Source of the DNA: Artemia franciscana
Lineage: Eukaryota > Arthropoda > Branchiopoda > Anostraca > Artemiidae
Assembly: GCF_032884065.1 (NCBI RefSeq)
Contig: NC_088868.1
Span: forward strand, 122,001 to 186,000
Length of the DNA: 64,000 nt
Direction: 5' to 3'
A program made the translations under genes and the position numbers. Below, one piece after another: positions 59,260 through 64,000 of this stretch. The notes under the pieces are model-generated. The model saw nothing but the letters and a program-made list of their open reading frames with translations, was not told where the DNA came from and did no database searches. Numbering within the stretch: the stretch's first letter is position 1; each line of letters begins with the position of its first letter.

Positions 59260-60860
59260 CAATTGCATTGACCTAGGGCTTGTTGCTGCTGCTGCAAAAA
59301 CTACAGCTGCCCCCGACGGTGACGAATCTTATCCTGAGGAGTTCAGATCCGCCGTAAAGAAACTTAAGAACAATAAAGAAGCCAGCACTTGTGGCATCGT
59401 TTCTGAGCCACTCACAACAGGTGGCCCTGCAATGATACTCTGGCTGCAGATGGTGTTCATCATAATCTGGCACACTGAAGTTATACCATCAGACTGGAAG
59501 AAAGGAATCCGCGTGCCGCTGTTTAAGCGTAAGAGCAGGAAGACGGACTGCAGCAACTACCGCGGTATCACCCTACTGTCTGTTCCTGGAAAGCTGTTTG
59601 CGATGCTACTACTGAAACGTGCAACAAGTTTCTCACATGCTATGTGCCGCCCCTAGCAAGCCTGATTCATGCCAGGAAGATTGACAACTGAGCAGATTCA
59701 CACGGTTAGACAGATCTTTGAGAAGACAGTGGAATTCAACAAAAAAACCTTCACAGCTTTCATTGACTTTCGTTCTGCCTTTGACATTGTTGACAGGCCG
59801 TCCCTTTGGCTAACCCTGAAAGCTGCAGTCCTACCCACAAAGTTAGTCAGCCTATTCAAAAAACTTTACAACAATACAGAAAGTGCCGTCCTGGTTAACG
59901 GGAAGCTTTCTTCTTCCTTCCCCATGCAAAAGGGAGTACGGCAAGGATGTGCTGCTGCACCTGAGCTGTGTAACTACGTCATCGACCACATCCTGAATGA
60001 GACGCACTACTCCCACCCTTTCGGCATCAGTTTTGCCGGGAGGACTCTCTCCGATGTTGCCTTCGCAGACGATGTAGCTGTCTTTAGTGACAATCTCGAC
60101 CAACTTAAGTCTGCGTTCGAGATGCTCTCCTCCACAGCCTCCAGAGTTGGCTGCAAATCAACTGGAAGAAAACAAGATCATTCCTATTGAAAAGACTGCA
60201 TCAGCACCAATCTCAACAGTTTAGATTAACAGCCAAGCTGTCACAGCCAAGTGATGTAGTGAGGCAGTTCACATATCTCAGATCAATTATATCCTCAAGT
60301 GGCACACTTGACACCGTGCCAAGGCAAGCTCTGTGCTCGGACGACTCCTGAGAGCAGTCTTCCACAAACCGCAAATTAGCCACTATACCAAAGACCGAAT
60401 GGACAAAGCCACAGTCTCAAGCATCATGCTGTACTCATCTGAGACATGGCCAATCGCCCAGACAGAGCTAAGAAGGGTCGATGCTATTCAGGCTAGACAC
60501 GCACGTCCAGTCGAAGGCTTCAAATGGTATGACAAAATCCGCAATACTGAGATCCTGAAGACCTTCAAGCTGGTGAACCTCTCTACCCAAGTAGAAGCCG
60601 CTCTCTAAGGTGGTATGGCCACCTACTCCGTCTCCCGCCAGGTACTCCCGCAAGGATCATCTCGGACTTCAATCCCTAGAAAAATGGCCGGAAACGCCCT
60701 CAAGGAAGGCCACGCACTAGATGGGCTGATGCAATAAGCCAACGCCTGCTCAATCGCAACATCAACCCAAATGAGGCCCAATCCTTAGCCCTGGACAGGG
60801 CTACTTGGAGAAGACTGACGGCATTGTCAACCCGTTCCCTCTACGCTGATAACCCTGCTG
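59260..60860 (+). pseudogene. LINE reverse transcriptase, catalytic core intact but frameshifted
   Basis: Fingers: ESYPEEFRSAVKKLKNNKEA and WKKGIRVPLFKRKSR, CSNYRGITLLSVPGKLF (about 59,320-59,655, ending at TAG). The palm follows in a new frame (59,669-60,190): FTAFIDFRSAFDIVDR (motif A), QKGVRQGCAAAPELCNYVID (motif B) and SDVAFADDVAVFSDNLDQLK (motif C, FADD intact). A further frame (60,333-60,608) reads TVSSIMLYSSETWPIAQTEL and VDAIQARHARPVEGFKWYDK. Beyond 60,605 another shift gives a GRPRTRWADAIS C-terminus and a stop at about 60,872. All catalytic RT residues are present; inactivation is by frameshifts and stops. Confidence 0.92.
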
Positions 60861-60885
60861 AGCAAGAGCGTTAAGTCAAGTAAAG

Positions 60886-60957
60886 TCCAGATTACTGACA
60901 CTACTCGTAATTCTATCAAAAGGCAGTGTTCAAATGCAAATCACTGATGCTGCTCAC
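60886..60957 (+). repeat. 137-bp array, right remnant
   Basis: GATTACTGACACTACTCGTAATTCTATCAAAA continues the unit seen at 57,610-57,640 and soon runs into CACTGATGCTGCTCACTC, the next landmark. This confirms that the LINE split the array. Confidence 0.78.
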
Positions 60958-61263
60958 TCATTGGCTCCCTAGAAAAACGGGAAGAGTAACTGAAACTGTT
61001 TGTAATTTTAAAATACAATGTGCAATATCATTTTGTTTTGTTTCGATTAATATGTCAATAAATTGACTAAATGCCTTGGGACCGCGAAACATAAGTTTCA
61101 GACTATAGTCAAAAGCTGGAGATTCATTTTTCATTATACCATCAATTATTCTCTGAGTGAAGATTCTCTTCTGCACTAACAATCTTTGAAAATCATCATT
61201 TAAAATGAACCATTTTTCCAAAGTGACAAGATTTCCTATAATTTTCTGTCTCTCCACTTTTTT
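60958..61263 (-). CDS. CARD-domain-like open frame (caspase/adaptor type), start lost or exon
   Basis: A minus-strand frame of about 100 codons runs from just after TAA (61,266-61,264) to TGA (60,960-60,958). It reads KIIGNLVTLEKWFILNDD, LLVQKRIFTQRIIDGIMKN and LMFRGPKAFSQFIDILIETK, then NDIAHCIL. Length, hydrophobic spacing and the RGPxAFxxFxxxLxETxQ-like fifth helix match a caspase recruitment domain as in initiator caspases and their adaptors, which assemble apoptotic or immune complexes by CARD-CARD contacts. No ATG precedes helix 1; GTG (61,257-61,255) stands in an AAAxTGG context where a start Met would fit. So it is either an internal exon or a gene whose start codon mutated. No caspase catalytic domain (QACxG) is seen in the window. 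It lies between a LINE-split array and DR-A. Confidence 0.5.
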   Translation of the reverse strand, partial: KKVERQKIIGNLVTLEKWFILNDDFQRLLVQKRIFTQRIIDGIMKNESPAFDYSLKLMFRGPKAFSQFIDILIETKQNDIAHCILKLQTVSVTLPVFLGSQ

Positions 61264-61404
61264 TTATCTTGACATTTTTAATCTTGACACTCTCACTGGT
61301 GATTACGGACTAGCTAACGAAGCAATTTGAGAATCAAATAGCTAGACTGATAATATTTCCCCTCTATCAACCATCAGGTATACTATGCCGTTACATAACA
61401 AAAA

Positions 61405-62070
61405 AATACACTATAGTCAAACAGTTCGTGGTAATGAACTGTAGTAAGGAGCGACCCGGCTCAATAGTAACCAAAAATTAAAAAACTGAATTTTGATACC
61501 AATAGCTACATCAAAAGAATTGCATTTTAATGCTAATTTTAAATATATAGGTTCCATCAAGTTTAGTCTTACCCATCAAAAGTTACGAGCCTGAAAAAAA
61601 TTTGCCTTATCTTAGAAAATTGGGGAAAACACCCCCTAAAGGTCATAGAATCTTAACGTTAACCACACCTTCAGATTCAGCCTATCAAAGAACCCTACTG
61701 TAGAAGTTTCAAGCTCCTGTCTACAAAAATGTAAAATTTTTGTATTTTTTGCTAGAAGACAGATCACGGATGCGTGTATATTTTTTTTCCCCAGGAGTGA
61801 TCGTATCGACCCATTGGTCCTAGAATTTCATGGTAGGGCTCATTCTAGCGGAAATTAAAAGTTCTAGTTCCCTTTTCAAATGATTAAAAAAGTTGGAGGG
61901 AACCTAGGCCCCCTCCCACACTCATTTTTCCCCAAAGTCACTGGATCCAAATTCTGAGATTTTATTCAGCATATTCAAAAAACTTAATAAGTATGTCTTT
62001 GCGGACGACTTACTCCCCAACAGTTCCCATGGGAGGGGCTGCAAATTACAAACTATGTTGAAGTATGTTG
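61405..62070 (+). repeat. DR-A dispersed repeat, copy 8 (distal half)
   Basis: It starts at the 20-bp imperfect palindrome CAGTTCGTGGTAATGAACTG (61,422-61,441), then GTAAGGAGCGACCCGGCTCA, CCCATCAAAAGTTACGAG, GATCACGGATGCG and GGAGGGAACCTAGGCCCCC, ending near GGGAGGGGCTGCAAATTA. It parallels 16,724-17,130. Non-coding. Confidence 0.8.
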
Positions 62071-62740
62071 AAAAGGGCTGGTATATCGTGAAAGATATAT
62101 CTCTTTATAAATAATTTCGTGAAGATTCATATATAAGTGCGTTTTTCCCTTTTTAATTTATTTTGTTTTTCTTATTGGTTTTGTTATTTTTATGTTCTGT
62201 TTTTTTCTCTTTTGTTTGTTCTTTTCCTATGGCCCGATGACTTTTTTTAAGAAATATATGCATACATACATAATTCCACCAGCCAACAGAAACAAACTTC
62301 ATCATCAACCTTTAAACATCAACAATTTTACGAGCCCAAAACTTCACCAAACGTACCTAGCAGTGATCCCCTCCTCTCCTACATTTATCGATGTGAGCTC
62401 CTTCAGGTAATGTGTCAGCTCGCGACCTCGGAAAGGAATCCACAAGACCTACTTTGAATCTAGGTCTAATGCTACAATATATCTTTAAACTAATAAGTTA
62501 GATAAGGGAAACAGACATTTAAAAAAGGAAGAATAGGGCATGAGTGCCTATAGTATCTAAATAGCCATCCATATGCCTTGTCCTCAAATTGGAAGTGTGA
62601 AGGATAAACTGCAACCCTAATAAACTATTTAAAGTCCAGAGTGCTGTTTTCTTCTATGCACTAGTTCCACAAATGACAGAAATTTATGCTCCTTAATTAA
62701 TCGTCACTTCTATTATAATTTAGCCAAAACCTTATCTTGA
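62071..62740. other. No gene seen
   Basis: A T-rich tract at 62,140-62,250. The 72-codon frame at 62,192-62,410 begins in it and is not convincing. Confidence 0.45.
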
Positions 62741-63060
62741 TCAATCAATCAATCAATCAATCAATTTATTAATACAAAAGAAAACTATTACAAAAGTAAA
62801 TCAATTAATAGGCACAAGAAGCTATGCTTGTAATGGGCCACAGAGAACAAAAAAAAACATTTATAAAATATATACAAAAAAAAAAAAAAAAAAAAAAAAC
62901 ACTGGAACAAGACAAGATTTTAAAAGAAGAGAAGTGACATACAAATAGGGATAGAATTAAAAGAGAGACAAAAATTATTTAACTGGAAAGAACCGACGAA
63001 ATAATGCCTTGCAGAAAGAAAAAGTCCTAAAGGGCAGTATAAATTATGCACAAGGAAACT
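62741..63060 (-). mobile_element. LINE 3-prime tail with (TTGA)n
   Basis: The minus strand ends AATAAATTGATTGATTGATTGA (62,741-62,770), the same layout as the tails at 19,849 and 2,850. The adjoining 62,770-63,060 resembles a 3-prime UTR with an A-run at 62,878-62,899. No ORF remains. Confidence 0.5.
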
Positions 63061-64000
63061 TTAAAAGCTTGATAAAATAAACTCTCAAAACAACATTGGC
63101 TTACAAACATATACGGATCAAACTATGTCTTTCCCTCAATACAAATATGTACACCCTCCTCCAATTTGGAAGAACCAGTCCCTCCATTTCCCCAAAAACT
63201 AGGGGGCAAGGAGGGCAAAAACTTTCGAACCTTAACGCAGGTCATTTCATTTAGTCTTAAAAGGGGATTTTACACCGCGAAGCAATGACAAATTCCAATT
63301 TATCAATGCGAGCTATGAAATAAACTGGAAAAAAATTGAAATTAAAATTTTTAAATTTAACTTTTTATTTTTCAATAAAAGAGAGTTTGAAGCAGTGCAA
63401 ATATTTTTTCTGCTTGAAGAAATGTTATAAAAATATGTTTTCTGTCAGGAAGCAAAAGATATTGCAAAAGATATTTTGCTAAGAATGCATTATATTTCTG
63501 TCTCAATAACGCCATTCCTTTTTAATACAGAACAAAATAAAGACACAAAATATCAAAATCACCGACTATTTCACCTCAGTAAGACAGTAAAACCAATCAT
63601 AGATAAAATATCAATCACTTTTGCAGGAAATCACCAAAGAAAAAGATGAAAATTACCAGATTTAAGAAAAATACCAATTTTTTGTGAAAAATGACCAACT
63701 TTGTGTTCAACTCCGTGAATCAAGCACCTAGTGGGTGTACGTCCCGTCTAGCACCAACCCAATGTTAGGCTTCATGCATATATCGGAAACTTATTTCCGA
63801 TCAGTTTGAAACTTAATTTGCAAATACCATGGAAGCACATAAAGGACTTCCGACATCGTTACCACGGAGTGTTTGAAAAAAATGGACTTGCACTTTTAGG
63901 ATCAGTTTGTTCCTATATGAGGCTTCCGTTCCGTTTCAATGACGCGCTCAATTGATTCGGTGTTTGTAAAAGGCTGAGCCGCTCAAAAATTTCCAACCTG
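63061..64000. other. No gene seen
   Basis: AT-rich, single-copy-looking to the end of the window. No frame resembles a protein and no element ends are recognised. Confidence 0.45.

Larger units (their letters stand above)
57706..60885 (+). mobile_element. RTE-like APE-type LINE, nearly full length
   Basis: The insertion interrupts the 137-bp array: the left flank reads CCAGAGATTATT, and the right flank reads CCAGATTACTGACAC and then returns to the array, consistent with a short target duplication. The order is endonuclease, RT, C-terminal domain, with almost no 3-prime UTR (the coding end at about 60,870 lies close to the array). That compactness and the motifs suggest the RTE clade. Base composition is clearly richer in GC than the neighbourhood, so it arrived from a source with different composition or is recent. 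Confidence 0.88.

Noticed and set aside
60886-60957. 137-bp array as exons encoding LLYEAINKLSPE repeats
   Set aside because: Every unit has stops and frame changes in that frame; kept only as a note under the array.

Overview
The window reads as gene-poor, AT-rich genomic DNA of an animal. Nothing in it is bacterial or viral in layout: there are no operons, ribosome-binding sites, tRNAs or rRNAs. Most of it is transposable elements, tandem arrays and microsatellites. The mix of Penelope-like (PLE), Helitron, hAT and APE-type LINE elements points to an invertebrate, perhaps a crustacean or other arthropod; that is inference, since no host gene pins down the taxon.

Layout. 0-3.3 kb: a foldback-ended dispersed repeat (called DR-A here), then a hAT transposon with a perfect 8-bp target duplication carrying a transposase C-terminus, a LINE tail and a hAT MITE. 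3.5-10.4 kb: TIR/foldback MITEs, more DR-A, and a PLE fragment (7.5-8.6 kb) with a GIY-YIG domain between inverted arms. 10.7-12.5 kb: a tandem array of about 0.3-kb units. 13.9-20.6 kb: an (AT)n tract, DR-A copies and a LINE C-terminal fragment. 26.2-29.3 kb: a hAT-like element with degenerate target duplications, with a nearly full PLE ORF (RT plus GIY-YIG) nested inside. 30.4 kb: a LINE fragment. 32.2-37.3 kb: a 113-bp satellite split by a degenerate CR1/jockey-like LINE. 37.5-41.0 kb: an 82-bp satellite. 41.3-47.9 kb: a Helitron cluster. Its first member (41,293-44,070) is delimited to the base because it sits inside a recognisable DR-A copy; the rest is an inverted arrangement of Helitron ends, A-rich repeats and AT tracts. 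48-57 kb: LINE fragments, a 594-bp foldback MITE with a 6-bp target duplication, and a duplicated segment of which one copy is interrupted by a LINE. 57.1-60.9 kb: a 137-bp array split by an RTE-like LINE that keeps its FADD catalytic motif but has frameshifts. 61.0-61.3 kb, minus strand: a CARD-like open frame, the best candidate for host coding sequence. 61.4 kb to the end: another DR-A copy, a LINE tail and unassigned DNA.

No complete functional gene can be supported. The points most worth following are: a hammerhead-ribozyme-like hairpin just 3-prime of both PLE ORFs, whose stem varies with pairing kept; Helitron 3-prime ends with two successive hairpin-plus-CTAG modules; near-perfect 300-bp palindromes in DR-A; several nested insertions that give relative ages and exact element boundaries; and the CARD-like frame, which has GTG where a start methionine would be expected.
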